Below are positions 49,952 through 58,228 of a stretch of 64,000 bases of DNA, in pieces. The notes beneath the pieces were generated by a model. That model made no database searches. It had not been told where the DNA came from and saw only the letters and a list, made by a program, of their open reading frames with translations. Both the position numbers and the translations under genes were made by a program. Origin of the DNA: AC-32 sp963719275 (GTDB taxonomy: Bacteria > Actinomycetota > Thermoleophilia > Gaiellales > Gaiellaceae); NCBI GenBank assembly GCA_963719275.1, contig CAVRBT010000004.1:186001-250000 (forward strand), given 5' to 3'. The stretch's first letter is position 1, and each line of letters begins with the position of its first letter.

Positions 49952-51229
49952 ATGGTCGAAGCGGTGGGCGACGCCTCGCGGGACGGTCGCTGGGCGCTCG
50001 TGCGCCTGGCCGTCGACGGCGAGCGGATCATCAGTGCCGAGGCGGAGGGGCTCGAGCGGCCGCTCGACGGGCTGACGCTGCTGGAGGCCGCGGCTGTCGG
50101 CGGCGACGAGCTCGCGGTCGACGCGCTCGCGAACGCGCTCGGGCCTGTCTTCCGGACCGCACCGAGGCCGGGACGCGTCGCGGTCGCGATGAGCGGCGGC
50201 GTCGACAGCGCGGTGGCGCTCCTGCGCGCGGGGCCGGACGCGATCGGCGTGACGCTGCGGCTCTGGCTCGACCCGCGGGGCCCCGATGCCGAGCGAGCCT
50301 GCTGCTCGCCCGAGGCCGTGATCGCCGCGCGCGCGACCTGTCACCGCCTCGGGATCCCGCACGTGACGCTCGACCTGCGCGAGGAGTTCAGGCGCGCGGT
50401 GGTCGAGCCGTTCGTTCGCGGGTACGCGGCGGGCGAGACCCCGAACCCGTGCATCCGCTGCAACGGGAGCTTCCGCTTCGCCGAGCTGCTCGCGTTCGCC
50501 GACCGTGCCGGCGCCGACCGGCTCGCGACCGGTCACTACGCGCGGATCGTCGAGCGCGACGGCCGCCTGCTCCTCGCGCGGGCGGCGGACGAGCGCAAGG
50601 ACCAGTCGTACATGCTCGCCAGGCTCGACCCGCGCTTCCTCGACGGGCTCTGGTTCCCGCTCGGCGAGCAGGGCAAGGGCGAGACACGCGCGGAAGCGGC
50701 GCAGGCCGGCCTCGAGGTGGCGCAGCGGGCCGAGAGTCAGGAGGCGTGCTTCCTCGCCGGCGGCGACTACCGCGACTTCCTCGAGCGCCACGGCCTGGCC
50801 GCCGAGGAAGGGCCGCTGGTGGACGAGGACGGCAACGAGGTCGGCCGCCACGACGGGTTCTGGCGCTTCACGCCCGGCCAGCGCAAGGGGCTTGGCGTCG
50901 CGGCGCCCGAGCCGCTCTATGCGTTGCGCAGCCAGGCCGCGACGAACACCGTCGTGGTCGGCCCTCGCGCGGCGCTGGCGACCCCCGTCGTGCACGTCCG
51001 GGGTCGGCTGCACGTTCCGGTCTCGCGGGCCGAGGCCAAGCTTCGGTACCGCTCACCGGCAGTGGAGGCCGCCGTCGGCCCGACCGCCGGCGGGTTCCGG
51101 CTCGAGCTCGACCGGCCCGTGTACGGGGTGGCGCCGGGGCAGGCTGCGGTCCTCTACGACGACGGCGCGGTCGTCGGGGCCGGGACGATCGTAGGTGCCG
51201 AAACCTCGCGCCGAGCTTCCGCGTTTTAG
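49952..51229 (+). CDS. mnmA: tRNA-specific 2-thiouridylase MnmA with an extra N-terminal domain
   Basis: Adds sulfur to U34 of tRNA-Lys, tRNA-Glu and tRNA-Gln. From residue about 75 the 425-residue protein is a typical MnmA: PP-loop VAMSGGVDSAVAL, catalytic cysteine in TPNPCIRCNGSFRF, a second in ESQEACFLAGG, and FTPGQRKGLGV. The first 70 residues form an additional domain (SLxVRLAVDGERIISAEAEGLERPLDG-type pattern) that resembles a NifU/IscU-like scaffold fold without its cysteines. TAGCCT lies 6 nt before ATG. Followed closely by the RsbW-like and sigma genes. Confidence 0.92.
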   Translation: MVEAVGDASRDGRWALVRLAVDGERIISAEAEGLERPLDGLTLLEAAAVGGDELAVDALANALGPVFRTAPRPGRVAVAMSGGVDSAVALLRAGPDAIGVTLRLWLDPRGPDAERACCSPEAVIAARATCHRLGIPHVTLDLREEFRRAVVEPFVRGYAAGETPNPCIRCNGSFRFAELLAFADRAGADRLATGHYARIVERDGRLLLARAADERKDQSYMLARLDPRFLDGLWFPLGEQGKGETRAEAAQAGLEVAQRAESQEACFLAGGDYRDFLERHGLAAEEGPLVDEDGNEVGRHDGFWRFTPGQRKGLGVAAPEPLYALRSQAATNTVVVGPRAALATPVVHVRGRLHVPVSRAEAKLRYRSPAVEAAVGPTAGGFRLELDRPVYGVAPGQAAVLYDDGAVVGAGTIVGAETSRRASAF

Positions 51230-51242
51230 AACGGAGGGCGAA

Positions 51243-51620
51243 TTGACGGGCGACGAGATCATCCTGACGATTCCGCGTGAGGAGCCGTTCCACGAGGTCG
51301 CGCACCTCGTGCTGGGCGGCGTTGCGGCGCGGCTGGACCTGACGTTCGAGAGCATCGACGACCTCGAGACGGCGATGGACGCCGTGCTCGAGCGGGCCGC
51401 GGAGGACGGCGACGTGACCGTGCAGCTCCGGCTCGCCGACGACGCCATCGTCACGCGTGTCGGGCCGTTCGCGGCCGACCGCCTGCGGGCCGAGCTCGAG
51501 CGGGACGCGTCGGATGACGTCACCCTGCGGAGGATCCTCGACACCGTTGTCGACAGCTATGAGCTCGACGCCGACGGGTGGCTGGAGCTGACCAAGGGCC
51601 TGGAGGAGGCAGGAGCGTGA
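51243..51620 (+). CDS. Degenerate RsbW-like (HATPase) protein, candidate sigma regulator
   Basis: The 125-residue product opens like an anti-sigma kinase of the RsbW/SpoIIAB group (IILTIPREEPFHEVAHLVLGGVAARLDLTFESIDDLETAMDAVLERA), but the ATP-binding N-box lacks its Asn and there is no glycine-rich G1/G2 box. It therefore probably binds no ATP and has no kinase activity. TTG 51243 has GGAGG 5 nt upstream; a GTG at 51195 is possible but inside mnmA. Its stop overlaps the sigma factor start by four bases, so the two proteins are made together and may bind each other. Confidence 0.65.
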   Translation: MTGDEIILTIPREEPFHEVAHLVLGGVAARLDLTFESIDDLETAMDAVLERAAEDGDVTVQLRLADDAIVTRVGPFAADRLRAELERDASDDVTLRRILDTVVDSYELDADGWLELTKGLEEAGA

Positions 51621-52369
51621 CGCAGGAGAGCGACAAGGTTCTGCTCCGCCGCTACCACGAGCAGGGCGACCTCGCCGCACGGGAGCAGCTGATCGAGCAG
51701 TACATGTCGCTCGTGCGCTCGCTCGCGCGGCGCTACTCGTACCGCGGCGAGCAGCTCGAGGACCTCGTCCAGATCGGCGCGATCGGGCTGATCAAGGCCA
51801 TCGACCGCTTCGACGTCAACCGTGGCGTCGAGCTGACGACGTACGCGACACCGAACATCATCGGCGAGATCAAGCGGCACTTCCGCGACCGCGGCTGGTC
51901 GGTGCGTGTGCCACGCGGGCTGCAGGAGCTGAACATCCAGCTCTCGCGGTTGATCGAGCAGCTGACGGTGCAGCTGAGCCGCTCGCCGACGATCGCGGAG
52001 CTCGCGAAGGCGGCCGGGGTGAGCGAGGAGGAGGTGCTCGAGGCGCTCGAGAGCGGCCGCGCGTACAGCTCGCTCTCGCTGTCGGCGGGGTCGGCCGGCA
52101 ACGACGACGACGGCGAGCTCGACCCGCTCGAGTCGCTCGGCACCGAGGAGCACCAGTACGAAGTCTCGGAGGACCGCGCCGTGCTCGCGCCGGGCTTTCG
52201 TGTCCTCGACGAACGTGAGCGGAAGATCCTGCACCTGCGCTTCTTCGAGGGCCTGACGCAGTCCCAGATCGCCCAGCAGGTCGGCATCTCGCAGATGCAC
52301 GTCTCGCGGCTGATCCGCCGGTCGCTCGAGAAGATACGCGAGGAGATCGCGGCCGAGCAGTCCGCCTAG
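51617..52369 (+). CDS. RNA polymerase sigma factor of the SigB/SigF/SigG group
   Basis: The 250-residue sigma-70 family protein has region 2 (RYSYRGEQLEDLVQIGAIGLIKAIDRFD, then TYATPNIIGEIKRHFRDRGWSVRVPR), region 3 (LTVQLSRSPTIAELAKAAGV) and region 4 (VLDERERKILHLRFFEGLTQSQIAQQVGISQMHVSRLIRRSL). This layout is that of stress and sporulation sigma factors (group 3). GTG 51617 overlaps the stop of the RsbW-like gene. Control through the upstream protein is inferred from gene order. Confidence 0.92.
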   Translation: MTQESDKVLLRRYHEQGDLAAREQLIEQYMSLVRSLARRYSYRGEQLEDLVQIGAIGLIKAIDRFDVNRGVELTTYATPNIIGEIKRHFRDRGWSVRVPRGLQELNIQLSRLIEQLTVQLSRSPTIAELAKAAGVSEEEVLEALESGRAYSSLSLSAGSAGNDDDGELDPLESLGTEEHQYEVSEDRAVLAPGFRVLDERERKILHLRFFEGLTQSQIAQQVGISQMHVSRLIRRSLEKIREEIAAEQSA

Positions 52370-52654
52370 CGCGCCTTCAGCCAGTCGCCGATTGCACGCA
52401 TGGTTTCTGCGCTGCGCGCGAGCAGGACGTTGTGCCCCGGCTCGCGGGGGCGGACGACGTCGGCGTGGGGGCGTCGCCCACAAAGGACACGCGCTCGAGC
52501 TCGAGCGCGTCGAGCAGCGGGGGCACGAGATCGGCCAGCGCGTGCGGACGGTTCGCCCAGCGTTCTCGGCCCAGATCCGCACGAACAGCCCGGTGCCACC
52601 GGCGTCGATCCAGCGCTCGGTGCCGAAATCCACCGCCCGTAGAATCGCAGCCAT
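52366..52654 (-). pseudogene. Remnant of an alpha/beta hydrolase gene
   Basis: On the minus strand three frames together spell parts of an alpha/beta hydrolase: a start VDFGTERWIDAGGTGLFVRIWAEN, then RPHALADLVPPLLDALELERVSFVGD and finally VVRPREPGHNVLLARSAETMRAIGDWLK with a stop at 52366-52368, overlapping the sigma stop. Only 289 bp remain of a family about 850 bp long, so most of the core is deleted. Its start codon ATG shares two bases with the ATG of alaS on the other strand. Confidence 0.5.
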
Positions 52655-55178
52655 GCGCACCACCGCCGAGCTGCGCGCGGGCTTCCGCGAGTTCTTCGAG
52701 TCCAAGGGCCACGAGTTCAGGCCCTCGCACTCGCTGATTCCCCGCGCCGACGACCGCTCGACGCTGCTGATCTCGGCGGGAATGCAGCCGCTGATGCCGT
52801 ACTTCCTCGGTTTCGAGGAGCCGCCGGCGCTGAAGCTCACGACCGTCCAGAAGGTCTTTCGCACGCCCGACATCGATGCGGTTGGGCTCGACAGCTACCA
52901 CCTCACCTTCTTCGAGATGCTGGGCAACTTCTCGTTCGGCCAGTACTTCAAGGAGGGCGCGGTCGAGCTGGCCTGGGAGTTCGTGTTCGAGCACATGAAG
53001 GTCGACTTCGACCGCTTCTGGGTGAGCGTCTTCGCGGGCGATCCCGAGCTCGGCCTTGGCGAGGACGAGGTGGCGGTCGCTGCGTGGGAGTCGATGGGCA
53101 TGCCCCCGGAACGGATCGTGCGCCTCCCGCGTGCAGACAACTTCTGGTCGGTCGGAGGACCCGGGCCGTGCGGGCCCGACTCGGAGATGTTCTTCGACTG
53201 GGGGGAGGAGGTCGGCTGCGGCCGGCCGGAGTGCCGGCCCGGCTGCGAGTGCGAGCGGTTCCTCGAGTTCTGGAACCTCGTCTTCATGGAGTTCGAGCTG
53301 CACGGCGACGGCTCGCTGGCACCGCTCCCGAAGCAGAACATCGACACGGGCCTCGGCCTCGAGCGCGGTGCGCGGATCCTCCAGCAGGTCGACTCGGTCT
53401 ACGACACCGACGGCTACCAGGCGATCATGGCTTGGATCGGTGGCGAGTCGGGCCTCGCCTACGGCGAGAGCGACCGGGCGACGAAGGCGCACAGGATCCT
53501 CGCCGACCACGGGCGCGCGATGACCTTCCTCGCCGCAGACGGCGTGAGCCCTTCGAACGAGGGCCGCGGCTACGTCATGCGGCGGATCATCCGGCGCGCG
53601 GTGCAGCAGGCGGGCCGCATCGGGCTCGAGCCGCCGTTCCTCGCCGGTCTTGCGAACGTCGTGGTCGAGCAGATGCGCGACGCCTACCCGGAGCTCGAGC
53701 ACGCCCGCACCGAGATCGAGCGCGTGCTCGTCGCCGAGGAGGAGCGGTTCGGCGAGACGCTGGCGCGCGGGCTCACGCTCTTCGAGGAGGCTGCCGCCGA
53801 CGGCGAGATCTCGGGGGAGGAGGCGTTTCGCCTGCACGACACCTACGGCTTCCCGCTCGAGCTGACGCAGGAGCTCGCGCGCGAGCGCGGCCTGCCGGTC
53901 GACGAGGACGGCTTCCGCACGCTGATGGAGGAGCAGCGCACCCGCTCCCGCAAGGCGGTGCAGGAGGTCGAGGTGCGCGTCAGCGCAGACGCGCGCAGCG
54001 AGTTCGTCGGCTACGAGAAGACGGACGTGCTGACGGCGATCATCGCCTACGAGGATCTCGGCGACGGGCGCTTCCAGGCGAAGCTCGAGCAGTCGCCGTT
54101 CTACCCCGACGGCGGCGGGCAGGTCAGCGACTCCGGCTACATCGAGGACGAGGAGACCGGCGCGCGGGCCGAGCTCGCCGCGGCGACTCGGCTCCCGGGG
54201 GACGACCAGGTGCTGACCTTCGAGGGCGACGGCTTTCGCACTGGCATGCGCGTCCGCGCGGTCGTGCCGTGGCCGGTGCGCTTCCCGACGATGGCCAACC
54301 ACACCGCGACGCACCTGCTGCACAAGGCGCTGCAGGAAGTGCTGGGCGACCATGCGCGCCAGGCCGGCTCGGCGGTGCGGCCGGACAAGCTGCGCTTCGA
54401 CTTCGCCCACCCGCAGGCGGTTTCACCGCAGGAGCGCACGGAGATCGAACGGCGCGTGAACGAGGCGGTCTTCCGCAACCTGCCCGTGCGCGCGTACGTG
54501 GTCCCGATCGAGGAGGCGCGGCGGCTCGGCGCGATGATGCTCTTCGGTGAGAAGTACGGCGACGAGGTTCGCGTGGTCGACATCGCCGGCTGGTCGCGCG
54601 AGCTCTGCGGCGGCACCCATGTGCGGGGAACCGCGGAGATCGGCCCGTTCGTGATCACGTCGGAGAGCTCGGTCGGGTCGGGGACGCGGCGAATCGAGGC
54701 AGTCACCTCAGGCGAGGCGTACGCACTGCTGCATGGGCGTGCGCACGAGGCCGAGGAGCTGCGCGCCGAGCTCCAGCGTGCCCGGCGCGAGGGACCCAAG
54801 CGCGAGGAGCGCTCGGAGGTGAAGGTCGAGTCGCGCAGCGAGGAGGCGATCGGCGGGGTGAACGTCTTCGTCGGCCACGCCTCCGGCGTGGACGCGGATG
54901 CGCTGCTCGAGGAGTCGGACCGGATCAAGCAGGAGCGCGCCCCGGCGGCGGTCGTGCTGGGCGCGACCGAGGACGGCCGCGTGCACCTGGTCGCGAACTT
55001 CGACCGCTCGCTCGAGGGCCGGCTCGACGCGGTCGCAGTGATCAAGGAAGCCGCGGCCGAGGTCGGCGGCGGGGGCGGCGGGCGGCCGACGATGGCGCGT
55101 GCCGGGGGCCGCGACCCTTCGAAGCTCGGCGACGCGCTCGCGAAGGCGGAGGAGGCGCTGCGCAAGGCGCTCGGGTGA
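52653..55178 (+). CDS. alaS: Alanyl-tRNA synthetase
   Basis: Class II synthetase of 841 residues with its own editing domain. The catalytic domain has the motif start RPSHSLIPRADDRSTLLISAGMQPL, QKVFRTPDIDAVG, FFEMLGNFSFGQYFKEGA and NTGLGLER-like DTGLGLERGA; editing uses HTATHLLHKAL and the zinc-type CGGTHV; a DHHA1-like C-terminal domain ends the protein with GGGGGGRPTMARAGG. TAGAAT lies 7 nt before ATG. The downstream ruvX overlap is the common alaS-ruvX-mltG order. Confidence 0.97.
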   Translation: MRTTAELRAGFREFFESKGHEFRPSHSLIPRADDRSTLLISAGMQPLMPYFLGFEEPPALKLTTVQKVFRTPDIDAVGLDSYHLTFFEMLGNFSFGQYFKEGAVELAWEFVFEHMKVDFDRFWVSVFAGDPELGLGEDEVAVAAWESMGMPPERIVRLPRADNFWSVGGPGPCGPDSEMFFDWGEEVGCGRPECRPGCECERFLEFWNLVFMEFELHGDGSLAPLPKQNIDTGLGLERGARILQQVDSVYDTDGYQAIMAWIGGESGLAYGESDRATKAHRILADHGRAMTFLAADGVSPSNEGRGYVMRRIIRRAVQQAGRIGLEPPFLAGLANVVVEQMRDAYPELEHARTEIERVLVAEEERFGETLARGLTLFEEAAADGEISGEEAFRLHDTYGFPLELTQELARERGLPVDEDGFRTLMEEQRTRSRKAVQEVEVRVSADARSEFVGYEKTDVLTAIIAYEDLGDGRFQAKLEQSPFYPDGGGQVSDSGYIEDEETGARAELAAATRLPGDDQVLTFEGDGFRTGMRVRAVVPWPVRFPTMANHTATHLLHKALQEVLGDHARQAGSAVRPDKLRFDFAHPQAVSPQERTEIERRVNEAVFRNLPVRAYVVPIEEARRLGAMMLFGEKYGDEVRVVDIAGWSRELCGGTHVRGTAEIGPFVITSESSVGSGTRRIEAVTSGEAYALLHGRAHEAEELRAELQRARREGPKREERSEVKVESRSEEAIGGVNVFVGHASGVDADALLEESDRIKQERAPAAVVLGATEDGRVHLVANFDRSLEGRLDAVAVIKEAAAEVGGGGGGRPTMARAGGRDPSKLGDALAKAEEALRKALG

Positions 55179-55573
55179 AAGTCGTGGCGCTCGACTACGG
55201 CTCGGCGCGCACCGGCGTCGCCATCTCCGACCCGACGGGCACGATCGCGCGACCGCTCGGGGTCGTCGAGCGCGCCGCGAGCGAGGCCGGCCTCGAGCGC
55301 GTGGCGCAGATCGTCCGGGAGGAGTCCGCGGAGCGCGTCGTCGTCGGCCTGCCGCTGACCCTGCGCGGCGAGCGCGGCGCGCAAGCGCGTGAGACCGACG
55401 CCTTCGTCGAGGCGCTGCGCGCGCAGCTCGACGTGCCGGTCGAGAGCTACGACGAGCGCTTCACGACCGGGCTCGCGGCCGCCCACGGCTCCGACGAGGC
55501 CCCGGAGGACGCGCGCGCCGCGGCCCATCTGTTGTCCAGCTACCTCGCGTGGTCGAGCAGCGCGAAGGAGTGA
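55175..55573 (+). CDS. ruvX: YqgF/RuvX Holliday junction resolvase-like nuclease
   Basis: The 132-residue RNase H-fold protein begins VVALDYGSARTGVAISDP with the first catalytic Asp, includes VVVGLPLTLRGERG and ends with YDERFTTGLA and the DARAAAHLLSSYL helix. The family processes rRNA ends or acts on DNA junctions. GTG 55175 overlaps the alaS stop (GTGA). Standard length. Confidence 0.92.
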   Translation: MKVVALDYGSARTGVAISDPTGTIARPLGVVERAASEAGLERVAQIVREESAERVVVGLPLTLRGERGAQARETDAFVEALRAQLDVPVESYDERFTTGLAAAHGSDEAPEDARAAAHLLSSYLAWSSSAKE

Positions 55574-56466
55574 CGCCGCCTCCGCCGCGGCCGCCGCGGC
55601 GCACGCCGAGGTCGGTCGTCTGGCGGCGACGGGTCGTCGCGTTGGCAGTGCTGGTGACCGGCTTCGTGATCGCGTGGGTCGCGGTGGCAAGTGTCGGCGG
55701 GTCGGACGAGGCCAAGCCGCCCCCGCCCACGACGGCCGTCGCGCCGCCGAAGCCCTTCCGCATCGTCTTCCCGGAGGGGTTCACGCGGAAGGAGATGGCG
55801 GCGCGCGTCACCGCGGTCGCGCAGATCGCACGGCGGGAGCGCGCCAAGCGCGTGCGCCTGAAGAAGCAGGCGTACCTGGCCGCGACGGCGAACCCGCGGT
55901 TGGAACCGACGTTCGGCGCGAAGGCGTTGCCGCTGGAGGGGTTCCTCTTCCCGGCGACTTACGACTTCACCGCGCGCACGACCTCGCCACAGCTCGTCGC
56001 GGCCCAGCTGAAGGCCTTTCGCGAGAACTGGAAGAAGGTGAACCTCGCGTACGCGCGCTCGAAGAACCTCACGCCGTACGACGTGCTGACCATCGCGTCG
56101 ATGATCGAGAAGGAGACGCCGGCCCCGGAGGAGCGGCAGCTCGTCTCGGCGGTGATCTACAACCGGCTCCACGCGCGGATGCCGCTCGGGATCGACGCGG
56201 CGCTGCGCTACGGCCTCGACATCCCCGGCACCGAGTCGATCCACGAGTCGCAGCTCGCGAATCCGACGCCGTACAACCTGCGCCTGCACGCCGGTCTGCC
56301 GCCGACGCCGATCGGGAGCCCGGGGCTCGCGTCAATCCAGGCGGCCGCGCACCCGGCGAAGGTGAATTACCTCTATTTCGTCGCGAAGCCGGACAAGAAG
56401 CACCATTTCTTCACGGCAAGCGCCGCCGCGTTCGAGAAGTACAAGGCCGAGCACGGCTACCGATGA
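55570..56466 (+). CDS. mltG: Endolytic murein transglycosylase MltG
   Basis: Membrane-anchored enzyme that cuts nascent peptidoglycan glycan and sets chain length. The 298-residue protein has a cytoplasmic proline-rich arm, one hydrophobic helix (ALAVLVTGFVIAWVAVASVG) and the YceG domain with LEGFLFPATYDF, the catalytic Glu in LTIASMIEKETPAPEERQLVSAVIYNRL and HAGLPPTPIGSPGLASIQA. I chose GTG 55570, overlapping the ruvX stop; GTG 55549 is also possible. Its end overlaps aroE. Confidence 0.93.
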   Translation: MTPPPPRPPRRTPRSVVWRRRVVALAVLVTGFVIAWVAVASVGGSDEAKPPPPTTAVAPPKPFRIVFPEGFTRKEMAARVTAVAQIARRERAKRVRLKKQAYLAATANPRLEPTFGAKALPLEGFLFPATYDFTARTTSPQLVAAQLKAFRENWKKVNLAYARSKNLTPYDVLTIASMIEKETPAPEERQLVSAVIYNRLHARMPLGIDAALRYGLDIPGTESIHESQLANPTPYNLRLHAGLPPTPIGSPGLASIQAAAHPAKVNYLYFVAKPDKKHHFFTASAAAFEKYKAEHGYR

Positions 56467-57149
56467 GCCGGGTAGCGCTGCTCGGCAAGCCGGTGGCCGA
56501 GTCGCTCTCGCCGCGCATGCAGAACGCCGCCTTCGCCGCGGCCGGGCTCGACTGGGAATACGTCGCGCTCGAGGTCGAGGCAGAGGCCCTGGCGGCGACG
56601 GTGCGGGCACTGCCGCGGAGCGGGTTCGTAGGGGCGAACGTGACGATCCCACACAAGGAGCCGGCTGCGGCGCTCTGCGACGAGGCCGAGGGCGACGCCG
56701 TGAACACGCTGGTCTTCCGGGAGGGCCGCGTGCTCGGCTTCAACACCGACAAGGAGATCGTGGTCGGGATCGCGGCGGAGCGCACGTGCCTGATCGGGGC
56801 GGGTGGGGCCGCGCAGGCGCTCACGCCGGCGCTGACCGGTGAGGTGCGCGTCTTCTCGCGCAGCGGCTTCTGGCCGCCCGACTCCGACGGCTGTGACCTG
56901 GTCGTGAACGCGACGCCCGTGCGCGACGAGCTGCTCGTCGAGCCGCGGCCGGGACAGACGGTGGTCGACCTTGCCTACTACGCCGACGGACGCACGACCG
57001 CCCTGGTCGCCGCGGCACGCGCCGCCGGCTGCGAGGTGGTCGACGGCCTCGAGGCCCTCGTGCGCCAGGGCGCGGCGTCGTTTCGGCTGTGGACCGGCCT
57101 TCCCGCGCCTGTCGGCGCGATGCGCAGCGGCCTAGGCTTAGAACCATGA
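56463..57149 (+). CDS. aroE: Shikimate dehydrogenase
   Basis: Reduces 3-dehydroshikimate to shikimate with NADPH. The 228-residue product has GKPVAESLSPRMQNAAF, the catalytic Lys in NVTIPHKEPA, FNTDKEIVVG, the Rossmann loop LIGAGGAAQALTPAL and TPVRDELL. It is shorter than the usual 260-280 residues, with a clipped helix region between the two domains. ATG 56463 overlaps mltG; the end overlaps aroC (ATGA). An apparent frame back to 55389 is not protein-like. Confidence 0.9.
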   Translation: MSRVALLGKPVAESLSPRMQNAAFAAAGLDWEYVALEVEAEALAATVRALPRSGFVGANVTIPHKEPAAALCDEAEGDAVNTLVFREGRVLGFNTDKEIVVGIAAERTCLIGAGGAAQALTPALTGEVRVFSRSGFWPPDSDGCDLVVNATPVRDELLVEPRPGQTVVDLAYYADGRTTALVAAARAAGCEVVDGLEALVRQGAASFRLWTGLPAPVGAMRSGLGLEP

Positions 57150-58228
57150 CGCTGACGCTGACGACGGCCGGCGAGTCGCACGGGCCCGCGCTCGTGGCGA
57201 TCGTGGGCGGGCTGCCGGCGGGGCTCGTGCTCGAACAGAGGGCGATCGACTCCGATCTCGGACGGCGGCAGCAGGGCTACGGGCGCAGCCCGCGGCAGCA
57301 GCTCGAGCAGGACACCGTCGAGGTGCTTGCGGGGCTCCGGCACGGCAGGACGCTCGGCACGCCGCTTGCGCTCGTCGTCCGGAACCGCGACCACAAGAAC
57401 TGGGAGTGGGGAATGAGCCCGTGGCCGCCGGAGGGCGAGGCCGCAGGCAAGGGCTCGAAGCCGGTGACGCTGCCGCGCCCCGGCCACGCCGACCTCGCAG
57501 GGTCGCTGAAATACGGGCTCGCCGACGCGCGCGACGCGCTCGAGCGGGCGAGCGCACGGCAGACGGCGGTGGCGGTTGCGGCCGGTGCGGTGGCGAAGGC
57601 GCTGCTGGCGGAGATCGGGATCGAGGTCCTCGGCCGCGTGGTGACGGAGGCGCTCGAGCAGCGGATCGACGAGGCGCGGGCCGAGCGCGACACCGTCGGC
57701 GGCGTGATCGAGGTGCGCGCGCACGGCGTTCCGCCGGGGCTCGGGTCGTACGCGTCGAAGGAGGATCGACTCGATGCGAGACTTGCAGCCGCGCTGATGG
57801 GCATCCAGGCCGTGAAGGGGGTCGAGATCGGCGCCGGCTTCGAGCTCGCAGAGCGGCGCGGCTCGGAGGCACATGACGAGATCCTGGCTCGCGACGACGG
57901 CACGCTCTACCGCGAGACCAACTTCGCCGGCGGGATCGAGGGCGGCATCTCGAACGGCGAGCCACTGGTCGTGCGCGCGGCGATGAAGCCGCTGCCGACG
58001 CTGATGCGGCCCCTGCGTTCCGTCGACCTGGAGACCGGCGAGCCCGGCGAGGCGCTCGTGGAACGGAGCGACGTGGCGGCGGTGGAGGCACTCGCGATCG
58101 TCGCCGAGGCCGCGGTCGCCTTCGAGCTGGCCCGAGCCGCGCGCGAGAAGTTCGGCGGTGACTCGCTCGGCGACTTCGTCGCCGCCTGGCGCGCGTACCT
58201 GGAGCGGATTCCGTGGCGCACGCCCTAG
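57146..58228 (+). CDS. aroC: Chorismate synthase
   Basis: Makes chorismate from EPSP using reduced FMN. The 360-residue product starts TLTTAGESHGPALVAIVGGLPAGL and contains RRQQGYGRSPRQ, PRPGHADLAGSLKYG, ARDALERASARQTAVAVAAGAVA, and FAGGIEGGISNGEPLVVRAAMKPLPTLM, all family signatures. ATG 57146 overlaps the aroE stop; TAGGCT 7 nt upstream could give an internal leaderless promoter. Its end overlaps the aroK-aroB fusion. Confidence 0.95.
   Translation: MTLTLTTAGESHGPALVAIVGGLPAGLVLEQRAIDSDLGRRQQGYGRSPRQQLEQDTVEVLAGLRHGRTLGTPLALVVRNRDHKNWEWGMSPWPPEGEAAGKGSKPVTLPRPGHADLAGSLKYGLADARDALERASARQTAVAVAAGAVAKALLAEIGIEVLGRVVTEALEQRIDEARAERDTVGGVIEVRAHGVPPGLGSYASKEDRLDARLAAALMGIQAVKGVEIGAGFELAERRGSEAHDEILARDDGTLYRETNFAGGIEGGISNGEPLVVRAAMKPLPTLMRPLRSVDLETGEPGEALVERSDVAAVEALAIVAEAAVAFELARAAREKFGGDSLGDFVAAWRAYLERIPWRTP

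Noticed and set aside
52377..54410. Long minus-strand open frame inside alaS
   Set aside because: High-GC antisense shadow with no motif; alaS on the plus strand explains the region. Only the short 52366-52654 stretch shows hydrolase-like fragments.
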